Below are positions 7,962-16,859 of a stretch of DNA of 64,000 nt, piece by piece. A program made the position numbers and the translations under genes. Numbering within the stretch: position 1 is the stretch's first letter; the number at the start of each line of letters is the position of its first letter. The stretch is taken from contig NZ_JAPEMI010000001.1 of the NCBI RefSeq assembly GCF_026342835.1, positions 6,578,501 to 6,642,500 of the forward strand. Direction: 5' to 3'. Source of the stretch: Streptomyces sp. NBC_00154. Its GTDB lineage: Bacteria; Actinomycetota; Actinomycetes; Streptomycetales; Streptomycetaceae. Under the pieces are notes generated by a model. That model ran no database searches. It was not told where the DNA came from and saw only the letters and a program-made list of their open reading frames with translations.

Positions 7962-8447
7962 TCAGGCGGAGGCGGCGGCGAGCCGCTCGTCGAGATTGCG
8001 CACCGCGTCCCGGAAGGCCCGGGCCAGCCCGGCACGGCCCAGCCGCAGGGTGAACCGGAACGGCGCCGGCCCGTCGGCGGCGAAGGTCCACTGCACCCTC
8101 GTGCCCGTCCCGGTCGCGGCCGGGGAGAGCCGCCACTCCTCCACCAGGGCTTGCAGGATGGGTGCGTTGGTCTCGTCGACCCGGTAGGCGTACCGCTCGC
8201 CCGGCTCCTTCGCGAGAACCGTCTCCTGGAACACGGTGCCGCCCTTGAGCCGGATCTCGCAGCCCGCACCGGCTGCGGTGGGGCGGGCAGCCGTCACCGC
8301 GGTGAACCAGGAGGGCCAGCCCTCGACATCCTCGGCGAGCGCCCGGTACACCACCTCGGGAGGTGCGGACACCTCGGCGGCGAACACCAGCCGCAGCGGA
8401 GCGACCGGGACGAAGTCGAGGTCCACGGAGCGGAGTCGACGTGCCAT
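7962..8447 (-). CDS. SRPBCC-family protein (polyketide cyclase/START-like)
   Basis: 161 residues from ATG 8447, preceded by GGGAGG. The N-terminus LRLVFAAEVSAPPEVVYRAL and VEGWPSWFTAV, then FAADGPAPFRFTLRLG and a C-terminal helix (AFRDAVRNLDERLAA), give the helix-grip layout of SRPBCC proteins, which bind hydrophobic ligands. A second SRPBCC gene lies 103 bases upstream in the same direction, so the two may be one transcription unit. Ligand unknown. Confidence 0.8.
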   Translation of the reverse strand: MARRLRSVDLDFVPVAPLRLVFAAEVSAPPEVVYRALAEDVEGWPSWFTAVTAARPTAAGAGCEIRLKGGTVFQETVLAKEPGERYAYRVDETNAPILQALVEEWRLSPAATGTGTRVQWTFAADGPAPFRFTLRLGRAGLARAFRDAVRNLDERLAAASA

Positions 8448-8549
8448 GGAACGCACCTCCCGTGCGATCGGCAGCGGACGCACCCCGTCCGCGAGGGGCC
8501 ACACCATATCTGTCACACCATCAGATGTCCGCACCGGTACGTGCTGCAG

Positions 8550-8996
8550 CTACGGCCGCACCGGGACTTCCAGGAGACCGTCCAGCACCCGGCGGAAGAT
8601 CCGGCGGCCCGCGCCGGAGATCAGGGCGTCTCCCCACTGCGGCAGCAGCCGGATGCGAAGCTCCTCCACCCACACCACATGCGATCCGCACTCCGCCGGA
8701 TACACGTCGATCGAGGCCCGGCCCAGCACCACGGAACCGCGCTTCTCCAGCCGGCAGAGCCCGGCCCGGCCGGCCGCGGGCGGTGTCCAGCGCACCACTT
8801 CCATCGGATCGTCGAACCCCAGCGGGCCCACGCCCGTACGGGCCACGAAGACGGTCCCGATTCCGGTGGGAAGCCCCGTCGGGACGCTGATCCGGGTCAG
8901 CGGCACATGCGCGGCGTGCTGTTCCCAGTCGGTCACCCGGCGCCACGACTCGGCGGCGGGAAGGGGGGTGAATCGCTCGATCCGGAAGACGGCCAC
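8550..8996 (-). CDS. SRPBCC-family protein
   Basis: 148 residues from GTG 8996. FRIERFTPLPAAESWRRVTD and the C-terminal GAGRRIFRRVLDGLLEV fit the SRPBCC/polyketide-cyclase-2 family. Family members often act as ligand carriers or dehydratases, but no active site can be named here. It precedes the other SRPBCC gene and is about 75 bases downstream of the DeoR regulator gene end. Confidence 0.75.
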   Translation of the reverse strand: MAVFRIERFTPLPAAESWRRVTDWEQHAAHVPLTRISVPTGLPTGIGTVFVARTGVGPLGFDDPMEVVRWTPPAAGRAGLCRLEKRGSVVLGRASIDVYPAECGSHVVWVEELRIRLLPQWGDALISGAGRRIFRRVLDGLLEVPVRP

Positions 8997-9071
8997 AGCA
9001 CGATCCTAGGACGTGACGGCCACGGCGCGCGCAGAGCGGAACGTGTGGCTCGGCTCTGTGCCGCCCATTCC

Positions 9072-9917
9072 CTAGCTGTCGGAGGGCTCGTCCTCGGCGG
9101 TCCCGCCCGCCACCACCAGGCCCGGCAGGTGCTCCTCGATCTCCTCGCGGGCCTGTGCCGACAGACCCGAATCGGTGACGAGGGTGTCCACCTGCTCCAG
9201 CGTGGCGAACGAACTCAGGCCCACCGTTCCCCACTTGGTGTGGTCGGCGACGACCACCACCCGCCGCGCCGAGTGCACGAAGCGCCGGTTGGTCTCGGCC
9301 TCCGCCAGATTCGGTGTCGACAGGCCGGCCTCGACCGAGATCCCGTGCACCCCGAGGAACAGCACATCGAAGTGGAGCGAACCGATCGCCTGATCGGCCA
9401 CCGGCCCGACCAGGGAGTCCGACGGAGTCCGTACCCCACCGGTGAGCACCACCGTGGCGGCCCCGGCCCGCGGTCCACCCGTCGCCGCCGAACGCTGCGC
9501 GGTGTGGAACACATCGGCGACCCGTACCGAGTTCGTCACCACCGTCAACTCCGGTACCTCCAGCAGATGCTGGGCAAGCGCATACGTGGTCGTACCACCG
9601 GAGAGCGCGATCGCGCTGCCGGGCACGGCCATGGTCGCGGCCACCCGTGCGATGTCCTCCTTGGCGGTCAGCTCCAGCGTCGACTTCACCTCGAAGCCGG
9701 GCTCGTGCGTGCTCGCCTCGACGACCGGCACCGCGCCGCCGTGCACCTTCTCGATGACACCCTGACGGGCCAGTGCGTCCAGATCCCGGCGGACGGTCAT
9801 GTCGGAGACGCTGAGCTTGCGGGTCAGCTCATTGACCCTGACCCCGCCGCGCCTGCGCACCTCGTCGAGGATCAGGGCGCGCCGCTGCTCCGCGAGGAGG
9901 TTCTGATTCTCGCTCAA
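9072..9917 (-). CDS. DeoR/GlpR-family transcriptional regulator
   Basis: 281 residues from ATG 9917. N-terminal DeoR helix-turn-helix (about 10-60: RRALILDEVRRRGGVRVNEL, then VSDMTVRRDLDALARQGVIEKVHGGA) and a DeoR C-terminal sensor domain with SGGTTTYALAQHL and FLGVHGIS. Members respond to phosphorylated sugars or nucleosides. No obvious target sugar operon is adjacent: the flanking genes encode SRPBCC proteins and a membrane hydrolase. The regulon is therefore unknown. Confidence 0.9.
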   Translation of the reverse strand: MSENQNLLAEQRRALILDEVRRRGGVRVNELTRKLSVSDMTVRRDLDALARQGVIEKVHGGAVPVVEASTHEPGFEVKSTLELTAKEDIARVAATMAVPGSAIALSGGTTTYALAQHLLEVPELTVVTNSVRVADVFHTAQRSAATGGPRAGAATVVLTGGVRTPSDSLVGPVADQAIGSLHFDVLFLGVHGISVEAGLSTPNLAEAETNRRFVHSARRVVVVADHTKWGTVGLSSFATLEQVDTLVTDSGLSAQAREEIEEHLPGLVVAGGTAEDEPSDS

Positions 9918-10120
9918 CGCCGGGTCCGGTCCTTCCCTCTCGCCTGTAGCAGGCTGGCCGTCTGTCGGACGGGGTCATCCTGCCACGCAGCTCCGTCCGG
10001 CGCCGCACTGGGGAGATTCGGTGAGACAGGTGCCACCGCGGCCGCTGTTCCGCGATTCTGGTGACTGCGCATCAGCACAGCCCCCGGAACGTCGCGAGAG
10101 CGAGAGAGCGAGTCACCCAC

Positions 10121-12559
10121 GTGCCCCCTGTCACCCAGGCCCCGCAGAGCACGGGGGCCGCGCTGGAACTGCTCGTCCACGGCGTCGGCGGAGCCACTCC
10201 CCAGGGCATGCTCGACGATCCGCGTATCGCCCGGGTCACCGGTGACGCGACGGCGGCCATCTACCGTCGCACCGGGGACATCGACGCCGAGCAGCACCCC
10301 GAGCGGTACCGGGACCGGCCCATCGAAGAGGCCTACTGCTGGTCCAACCTCACCTCCGGCAACGGTTCCCGCGCGCTCTGGCTCCTGCTGCTTCCGTTCA
10401 TGGTGGTCAACCTGGCCCACTGGATGCGGCCCACCGCCAAGGGCCGCACCCGCGCGGTGCGGCTGTACGGCGTGCTCGTCCGGCTCGTCGCCCTCAGTCT
10501 CACCGTGCTGCTCACCGCGGCGGCCTGCGAGGTCGCGCTCGATCTGGTGGCCTGGCAGTGCGCGGGCGTGCCCGACTGCTCGAACCGGCGGTCCTGGCTC
10601 GGCTTCCTGTCGACGGCGCAGGGCGGCTGGTGGTCGCAGCCGGGCCGCCGGCTCGCGCTCGCGGCCCTGGTGCCCACCGCGCTGGTGGGACTGCTCTGGT
10701 ACCTGTCCAACCGGACCTGGAGCGCGTACGAGTCGCAGCGCCCGCTCACCGGCGCCGAGCCGGACGACGACGCTCCTGACGAAGACGGTTCCGACGACGG
10801 TCCTGCCGACCCTCCCAGCGGTCCCTCCGGCGGCCCATCCGTCGGCGGAACCGACGCCACCTCCGCCCCCGTGGTCCGGCCCGCCCTCGGCCGCCCCGGC
10901 TTCTGGTACGGCCGGCGGCTCGTCGCCCGGCTGCGGGCCGCGCACACCGCCGCCGGGTTCCTGACCGTGGCGGCCTCCGTCGCGGGCGCCGCCGCCCGGC
11001 ACGACCGCGCCGTCGGCGGCCCCGTGCCCGACCTCCTCGGCCGGCTGCTCGAGACAATGCTCGTGCTGGGCACGCTTGTTGTGCTCTGGGTGGTCTGCCG
11101 ACGCGGCCGAAGCGAGCGGCGGATCGACAACCGGCTCGACCGCGCCGTCATCAGCTGTCTGCCGGGCGCCGCCCTCGCCCTGCTCGCCCTCGCCGCCGCG
11201 TACGCCGCCTGGTCCCGCCCCGGCTGGGTCTCCGCGGGCTCGCTCCCCGGAGACGTCACGTTCCGTGTTCTCACCGTCGGCCAGGGCACTCTCGTGGTCG
11301 CCCTCACGGTGGTGGCGCTCGGCCTGTACCGCCGGACGCCCGAGCCGCGTACGGTCCTGTACGGACTCGGTGGCCCGGCGGTCGCGATGCTCGCCTGCGC
11401 CCTCGGCGGCGTCATGTCCGGCGGGGTCGCCCAGCGCGTCGCAGACTGGCTCGACGGTTCCGGCACCCCCGGCATGGGGCGGGCGTCCGTCATCGACGGG
11501 CCGCCGGTGCTTCTCAGCTGGCAGGCCTCCGTCATCCCCGTGCTCCTGGTGCTGTTGCTGGTTCCCGCCGTCGTGCTGGGTGTACGCACCTGGCTCGCCG
11601 CACGCGCCCTGGAACCGGAGGTCGACCGGGAGTACGGGCAGAAGCGGCCGGACGCCGCCCGTACCCGGCAGATCGCCAGGATCCGGGCCACGGCCGCGCT
11701 GACCGACTCCGCGCCCTGGCTGCTCGGCCTGGTCTCCGGCGCCACTCTGCTGCTCGGCGCGGGGGCCGTCGCCGGCGCGTGGGCGAGCGGAGAGGTGCCG
11801 GGACTGGCGCTGGACGGTGCCGGCCCGTTCATCGAGTCGGTGGCGGAAGCGGCCCAGTCGACCGGATCGTGGATGGTCGGCTTCGGCTTCATCCTCTTCG
11901 TCACCTGGGGGCGGCGCGCCTACCGCGATGCTTCCGCCCGCCGCACCATCGGCATCCTCTGGGACGTCGGTACGTTCTGGCCGCGCGCCGCTCACCCGTT
12001 CGCGCCGCCGTGCTACGCCGAGCGTGCCGTCCCCGACCTGGCGTCCCGGATGTCCGGCTGGACCGGTCGCACCCGCGGCAGGCTCGTCATCTCCGGCCAC
12101 TCGCAGGGCAGCGTCCTCGCGGCGTCCGCGGTCTGGCAGCTACCCGCAGAGACCCGGAAGCGGGTTGCCCTGCTCACCTACGGTTCGCCGATCGAGCGGC
12201 TGTACGGGCGCTGGTTCCCGGCCTACTTCGGTCCCGGACCGCTGCACGGACTGCACCGCTCCGTGCACTGCTGGCGCAATCTGTGGCGGGCCACCGACCC
12301 GATCGGCGGCCGGGTCCGGCTCGACGACGGGTCCGAGCCCGAGGTGGACCGGGGGCCGCTGCGGGACCCGCTGGTCTACGGGCGTACCCAGGAACATCCG
12401 CTGCCCGAACCGGTGCTGGGTCACTCGGACTACCAGGCCGACCCGGTCTTCGCCGAGGAGCGGGCCGCGCTGCTCGCCCGGCTCGGTCCGCTCCTGCCCC
12501 GCCAGGCCGACGGGGGCTCCGGCGAGACTCAGGGGAGCTCCGGCAGGTCCTCCGGGTAG
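10121..12559 (+). CDS. Large multi-pass membrane protein with C-terminal alpha/beta-hydrolase domain
   Basis: About 812 residues from GTG 10121. The frame is open to 10061, but PPVTQAP onward looks like the natural N-terminus; a weak GAGAG lies upstream. An N-terminal LELLVHGVGG motif resembles a lipase oxyanion loop. About ten hydrophobic segments follow (about 85-600), interrupted by an acidic Asp/Pro-rich loop near 220-250. At about 650-690 GRLVISGHSQGSVLAASAVW is a clear nucleophile elbow (GHSQG). Probably a membrane-embedded lipase/esterase-like protein; substrate unknown. Its last 31 bases overlap the end of the convergent beta-helix/AAA+ gene. Confidence 0.75.
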   Translation: MPPVTQAPQSTGAALELLVHGVGGATPQGMLDDPRIARVTGDATAAIYRRTGDIDAEQHPERYRDRPIEEAYCWSNLTSGNGSRALWLLLLPFMVVNLAHWMRPTAKGRTRAVRLYGVLVRLVALSLTVLLTAAACEVALDLVAWQCAGVPDCSNRRSWLGFLSTAQGGWWSQPGRRLALAALVPTALVGLLWYLSNRTWSAYESQRPLTGAEPDDDAPDEDGSDDGPADPPSGPSGGPSVGGTDATSAPVVRPALGRPGFWYGRRLVARLRAAHTAAGFLTVAASVAGAAARHDRAVGGPVPDLLGRLLETMLVLGTLVVLWVVCRRGRSERRIDNRLDRAVISCLPGAALALLALAAAYAAWSRPGWVSAGSLPGDVTFRVLTVGQGTLVVALTVVALGLYRRTPEPRTVLYGLGGPAVAMLACALGGVMSGGVAQRVADWLDGSGTPGMGRASVIDGPPVLLSWQASVIPVLLVLLLVPAVVLGVRTWLAARALEPEVDREYGQKRPDAARTRQIARIRATAALTDSAPWLLGLVSGATLLLGAGAVAGAWASGEVPGLALDGAGPFIESVAEAAQSTGSWMVGFGFILFVTWGRRAYRDASARRTIGILWDVGTFWPRAAHPFAPPCYAERAVPDLASRMSGWTGRTRGRLVISGHSQGSVLAASAVWQLPAETRKRVALLTYGSPIERLYGRWFPAYFGPGPLHGLHRSVHCWRNLWRATDPIGGRVRLDDGSEPEVDRGPLRDPLVYGRTQEHPLPEPVLGHSDYQADPVFAEERAALLARLGPLLPRQADGGSGETQGSSGRSSG

Positions 12560-14961
12560 AGCAGGGTGAGGTCGTCCGTGCTCGGCTCGGCGAGCTGGGC
12601 GACCCGGCCCGCATGCCGTTCGACCATCGACTCGAAGGTCTGGCGGGCCGTGCGGCCGTTGCCGAAGGCGGGGCCCTTGGGCAGCTCGGTGAAGTACTTC
12701 AGCAGTGCATCCCCGGTGCCCTCGGCCAGGCTGTACTCGTGTTCCTCGGCCTGCTGCTCGACGATCCGCAGCAGTTCGGCGGGCTCGTAGTCGCTGAAGG
12801 TGATGGTCCGTGAGAAACGGGACGCTACACCGGGGTTGACGGTGAGGAACCGCTCCATCTCGTGGGTGTAGCCGGCGACGATGACGACCACCGCGTCCCG
12901 GTGATCCTCCATCAGCTTCACGAGCGTGTCGATCGCCTCGCGGCCGAAGTCCCGGCCCGAGTCCTCGGGCGAAAGGGCGTACGCCTCGTCGACGAACAGC
13001 ACGCCACCGCGCGCCCGGTCGAAGGCCTCCTGGGTACGGATGGCGGTCGAGCCGATGTGCTCGCCGACCAGATCGACCCGGGACACCTCGACGAGATGCC
13101 CGCGCTCCAGCACGCCCAGCGAGGCGAGGATCTCGCCGTACAGCCGGGCCACGGTGGTCTTGCCGGTGCCGGGGGAGCCGGTGAAGACGAGATGGCGCCG
13201 CACCGAAGCGGCCTTGAGCCCGGCCTCCAGACGGCGGCGGCCCACCTCGATCATGTCCGTGAGGGCCCGCACCTCGCGCTTGACGCTGTCCAGGCCCACC
13301 AGCGCGTCCAGTTCGCCGAGAACGGCGCCCGACGTACGCACCGGCTCGGCGGACACGTCGATCACGGCGGGCGCGGCCGCACGCTGCGTGGGTACCGCAC
13401 CGAGCACCCCGGGGGCGGCCTCGGTCGCCGTCAGCACCGTGGGCGGCGGGGGAGGGGGAGTGCGCAGCCCGCTCTCGTCGCTTGTGCAGTCCTCCACGAC
13501 CGGGCCCGCCACCTGACCGTCGCCGTGCGAGCCGCCTTCGGCGAACTCGTAGCCCCCGCGGGCACACCGCTCCGTGCGGCACCGGGTCAGCGTCGTACGG
13601 CAGCCGTCCATCACATGGAAGCCGTATCCGTCGCTTCCGGTGACCCGGCAGTTGTGGAACGTCCCGCGGCCCTCGGCCGAGACATAGAAACCGGCCTCTG
13701 CGGGCGAGGTGACCGTGCAGCGCTCGATGGTCGGGTCGGCGCCCTTGGTGACGATGACGCCGGTCTGCGCCGCGTCGATGGTGCAGTTGTTCAGCGTGCC
13801 ACCGCTGCCGTGGTCACGGAACCAGGCGCCGGTCGACGCCTCCCGGATCCGGCAGTCGTCGAGCTGTGCGGTCGCCCCGTCGCTCACCGACACCGCCGTG
13901 TTGCGGACCTGGGTGAGATCGCTGTCGACGACATCGGCGCGCGAACCCCGGTCGAGGACGAAGATCGCGTCCGGCACGTCGTGGACCCGGCAGGAGTCCA
14001 GTATCACGGTCGCCCCGTCGCTCACCCAGACCGCCGGGTAGTCACCCGTACTGTCGTGGATCTCGCACTGGTTGGCGTCGACCCGGGTGCCCGGGTCCCA
14101 CACGGAGAGGCCGTTGCGGCCGAAGCGGCGCACCGTGGACCGGGTCAGCGTGAGGACCGAACGGGAACGCAGATCCACCGCGTTCTCCGGGATGTCATGG
14201 ATGTCGCAGTCGGCGAGCGTCAGCACCGCATCCGTGTCGAGCGTGACCCCGTCCGACGAAGTGCGGTGCACCGTGCAGTCGGTGAGATGAGCGGTGGCGC
14301 GGGCTGTCACCTGTATCCCGCTGCCCTTGATCTCGTACACCTCGCAGCCGACCCCCTCCAGAGCGCTGCCCTCACCGGTGACACTCAGCCCCGCACCCGA
14401 GGCGTGGTGGATGCGGCAGCGCTCCAGCCGCGGATGCGCACCGTTGCGCACCGAGACCCCGGCCTGTCCGGCCGCGACGATCTCGCACTCCTCGAACACC
14501 CCGCCCGCACCGTCGAGTACGGCGATGCCGACCCCGGCGGGGTTGTCGACCGTGCAGCGGCGCACGGTGGGGCGGGCCGCACCGCGCACCTCGATCCCGG
14601 CGGCGGACCGCGTCACGATCCGCAGATCCGTCAGTTCCGGAGTGCCGTCCTCGATGAGGAGCGCGGGGGCCGCCGAGTCCTGGCCCTCCACATGCAGGTC
14701 CTGGACGACGGCGGAGGCGCGGAGCGTCAGCGGTACGCCGTCGACCGGCGCGATCCGTACGGAGCCGACGGAGCCCTCCGGGCCGCGCAGCGTCACCGCG
14801 CGGTGCAGGACCAGATTCTCCCGGTAGGTGCCCGGCGCGACGGTGAGGACATCACCGTCCGCCGCGGCCTCCAGGGCCGCGGTGAGGGAGGCGTATTCGC
14901 CAGTGCGGCGCCGCCACCGCGATGTGCCGGTGTGCGTCACCTGGACCGTGCCCTGTGCCAT
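12529..14961 (-). CDS. Right-handed beta-helix repeat protein fused to a CbbX/SpoVK-type AAA+ ATPase
   Basis: 810 residues from ATG 14961. Residues about 25-490 form a parallel beta-helix of roughly 20-24-residue coils (repeated patterns such as PTVRRCTVDNPAGVGIAV, HPRLERCRIHHASGAGLSV and ATVILDSCRVHDVPDAIFV), as in NosD/pectate-lyase-like proteins. A Pro-rich linker near 500 leads to an AAA+ module (about 555-800). It has Walker A GSPGTGKTT (about 595-603), Walker B GVLFVDEA, and the arginine-finger region ASRFSRTITF. The AAA part matches the CbbX/SpoVK group, which remodels protein complexes. There is no signal peptide, so the helix is probably cytoplasmic. The natural partner is unknown. 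Confidence 0.85.
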   Translation of the reverse strand: MAQGTVQVTHTGTSRWRRRTGEYASLTAALEAAADGDVLTVAPGTYRENLVLHRAVTLRGPEGSVGSVRIAPVDGVPLTLRASAVVQDLHVEGQDSAAPALLIEDGTPELTDLRIVTRSAAGIEVRGAARPTVRRCTVDNPAGVGIAVLDGAGGVFEECEIVAAGQAGVSVRNGAHPRLERCRIHHASGAGLSVTGEGSALEGVGCEVYEIKGSGIQVTARATAHLTDCTVHRTSSDGVTLDTDAVLTLADCDIHDIPENAVDLRSRSVLTLTRSTVRRFGRNGLSVWDPGTRVDANQCEIHDSTGDYPAVWVSDGATVILDSCRVHDVPDAIFVLDRGSRADVVDSDLTQVRNTAVSVSDGATAQLDDCRIREASTGAWFRDHGSGGTLNNCTIDAAQTGVIVTKGADPTIERCTVTSPAEAGFYVSAEGRGTFHNCRVTGSDGYGFHVMDGCRTTLTRCRTERCARGGYEFAEGGSHGDGQVAGPVVEDCTSDESGLRTPPPPPPTVLTATEAAPGVLGAVPTQRAAAPAVIDVSAEPVRTSGAVLGELDALVGLDSVKREVRALTDMIEVGRRRLEAGLKAASVRRHLVFTGSPGTGKTTVARLYGEILASLGVLERGHLVEVSRVDLVGEHIGSTAIRTQEAFDRARGGVLFVDEAYALSPEDSGRDFGREAIDTLVKLMEDHRDAVVVIVAGYTHEMERFLTVNPGVASRFSRTITFSDYEPAELLRIVEQQAEEHEYSLAEGTGDALLKYFTELPKGPAFGNGRTARQTFESMVERHAGRVAQLAEPSTDDLTLLYPEDLPELP

Positions 14962-15037
14962 GGCGCTGCTGTGCCCCCACCTCGTGCGTGTGCGATGCCC
15001 TGACCACCGGTCTCTCGGCAGCGGTCATTCCGGGTCC

Positions 15038-15056
15038 GCCCGCCGAAGAGGCGGGC
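15038..15056 (-). terminator. Hairpin after the Rv1733c-like gene
   Basis: GCCCGCC-GAAGA-GGCGGGC, a 7-bp GC stem with a 5-base loop, 57-75 bases downstream of the leftward Rv1733c-like gene and before the beta-helix/AAA+ gene. No T-run, as usual in Streptomyces. Confidence 0.5.
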
Positions 15057-15112
15057 GGGCCGGTCCACCGTAGCGCGCGCGGAGGGCGGGAGTTGACGCG
15101 ATCAGCAGCTCG

Positions 15113-15721
15113 TCAGCTGCCGGTGCCCGTCCTGCCCCAGTCGGGACCGGCCTCCGCCCATGCCCGGTCGAGTTCTGCGTACCGCCGTTGCACCATGCGC
15201 CATACGACCAGACGCCGCCCGGCCTCGACCAGACCGACGCCGATCAGCGTCACCCCGAACCCGGCCAGCGCCGCATGCGTGCGGGCCGTCGCCGCGTCCA
15301 TGGGGCGCGGCGCCGGGTGGCCCTGCGGATCCGTCCAGATCCGCACCCGGGCGCCGGGGTCCGTGACCCGGGAGGAGGTCACCACCGTGCCCCTGAGGGG
15401 TGTGCCGTCCGGGGCCTTCCAGCGGGCCAGCACCGACGTCTGTGTGGCACGCTCCGAGTACACCTCGGGATCGGTGACCAGGTGCCGCGCCCCCGGCGCC
15501 CGGCGCACCACGACCGCCGTCGTGGCATGGCGCTGCGTCTGCTGGAACCGCACCGACTGCTGCAGGACGTCGTCGGTGAGCGCCCCGCACAGCCAGCCGA
15601 GCGCCGGCGCCGCCAGCACCATCAACAGCAGTGCGACCAGAGCCACCCATGCCTCGCGCCGATCGGTGGCGCGGCGCAGGGGATTGTGTCTCCAACGCCA
15701 GACTCCCGATACCGCTCGCAC
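15113..15721 (-). CDS. Rv1733c-like membrane protein
   Basis: 202 residues from GTG 15721 (GGGGG about 6 bases upstream), giving the N-terminus VRAVSGVWRWRHNPLRRATDR, standard for Streptomyces proteins annotated as Rv1733c family. There are two membrane segments (about 24-46 and 155-175) flanking an extracytoplasmic domain with TDPQGHPAPRPMDAATA. Function unknown; the mycobacterial relative is a dormancy-regulon membrane antigen. Confidence 0.8.
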   Translation of the reverse strand: MRAVSGVWRWRHNPLRRATDRREAWVALVALLLMVLAAPALGWLCGALTDDVLQQSVRFQQTQRHATTAVVVRRAPGARHLVTDPEVYSERATQTSVLARWKAPDGTPLRGTVVTSSRVTDPGARVRIWTDPQGHPAPRPMDAATARTHAALAGFGVTLIGVGLVEAGRRLVVWRMVQRRYAELDRAWAEAGPDWGRTGTGS

Positions 15722-16110
15722 AGTTCTGCACCCCCTTCCGCATCCGTCATAACCTGATACGGCAAAGTTCGCGCGCTGGAGCAGCGAAGAGAGAGCTACT
15801 TCACCCCGTCCAACGCACGGGCGACCCCGGTGAGTTCCCCCTCGACCGGTCCGTGGTGAGCAGGTGGTGATGAGACGGCCGGCCAGTGCCGTGCGCGGCT
15901 GCTGACGTGGTGCGACGGCCCGGTCCGCGGCGGCGGACGGCATCCGGCGGCGGTCGCCGTCGGGTCCCCATGGCTCGACGGCGCTCTGACTGGATGCATG
16001 GGTACAGCACGCAGTGCGGAAGGACGCATGCGCGCATCCTGCCGGTCCCCGGACAGGCCCGTGTGCGGCGGGTCGCTCCGGCTCGGTACGCCTTGCTCCG
16101 TACCTCCGGC
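15722..16110. other. Intergenic region without a supportable gene
   Basis: 389 bases between two leftward genes. A 77-codon frame (16029-15796, minus) is open but has neither a ribosome site nor a protein-like composition. Nothing else is seen. Confidence 0.5.
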
Positions 16111-16590
16111 TCAGTACCCCCGGCCCTGGTACGGGCGGTTGTACGGGTCCTCGTAGGGAGAGGGCGTGGGCGCGGGCCGCGGCGACGCCGGACGCATCGA
16201 CTCGTACCCGGTACTCGGCGCGGGGCGCTGCTGCTGGGGCTGAGGCGCCTGATAGCCGCCACGCATCCCGGTCGGCTGCTGCGGGATGTACGGCGCCGGG
16301 GCGTGCTGCAGATGAGCCGGCTGCATCGGCGCGTAACCCTGCTGCTGTGCGGCCATCGGCTGCGGGTAGCCGTACGACGGGGTGGGCTGGGACGGCGCCG
16401 CGGGAAGAGCCGGGAGCGCCGCCGGGAGCGCCGGCAGGTAGCTGTTGCCGCTGTCATAGGCGGCAGGCACTCGGATCGGGGCGATCTGAGGGGTACCCCG
16501 CTCCGCGACCAGGGAGTCGTAGATCGGAGTGTCGGGGAACGACGGTGCGGCGTAGTAGCCGCCGCCGTAGGTGGAGCGGGGGGAGGTCAT
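16111..16590 (-). CDS. Pro/Gln/Tyr-rich hypothetical protein (DUF6643-like)
   Basis: 159 residues from ATG 16590, with GGGGGGAGG immediately upstream on the coding strand (GGAG region before ATG). A conserved-looking N-terminus (TSPRSTYGGGYYAAPSFPDT, IYDSLVAERGTPQIAPIRVP) is followed by a low-complexity tail rich in Pro, Gln, Ala and Tyr, predicted to be disordered. I recall this N-terminus in Streptomyces proteins labelled DUF6643; the label is not checked. It is divergent from the TerD-domain gene, which has a similar Pro/Gln-rich linker. Confidence 0.7.
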   Translation of the reverse strand: MTSPRSTYGGGYYAAPSFPDTPIYDSLVAERGTPQIAPIRVPAAYDSGNSYLPALPAALPALPAAPSQPTPSYGYPQPMAAQQQGYAPMQPAHLQHAPAPYIPQQPTGMRGGYQAPQPQQQRPAPSTGYESMRPASPRPAPTPSPYEDPYNRPYQGRGY

Positions 16591-16859
16591 GGAACATAAG
16601 TTAAGCCCACGATGTGCTGGTTGGGGAGCCCGATAAGAGGGTTGGTTTACGAGATGTGAGTGAACCAGGATCCCCAATGCGAGCGAACTTGGGAAAAAAG
16701 GGCGCCCGAGCGCGTTGGAATCGTGTAAAGGGCGAGTTCACGGGGGGTTACCGGCGGATCGCCGGACGGGGTTGGTCATCGCTGTGGGCTCCGCAAGGGA
16801 GGGCGGATTAGGTTGGCCCGGGAAAGACTTCGGCAGCCGTACTCGCGATGGGGGCGAGC

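Noticed and set aside
7668..10064. 798-codon plus-strand frame
   Set aside because: It overlaps the PLP enzyme in another frame and three well-supported minus-strand genes.
9914..12100. 728-codon minus-strand frame
   Set aside because: Glu/Arg/Gly-rich antisense of the membrane hydrolase, whose helices and GHSQG motif define the real frame.
12862..15003. 713-codon open frame on the plus strand
   Set aside because: Antisense to the beta-helix/AAA+ gene; Arg/His/Gly/Ala-rich with no domain. High-GC DNA leaves the opposite strand open.
15796..16029. Small minus-strand frame of 77 codons as a possible gene
   Set aside because: No ribosome site, no conserved look, atypical composition.
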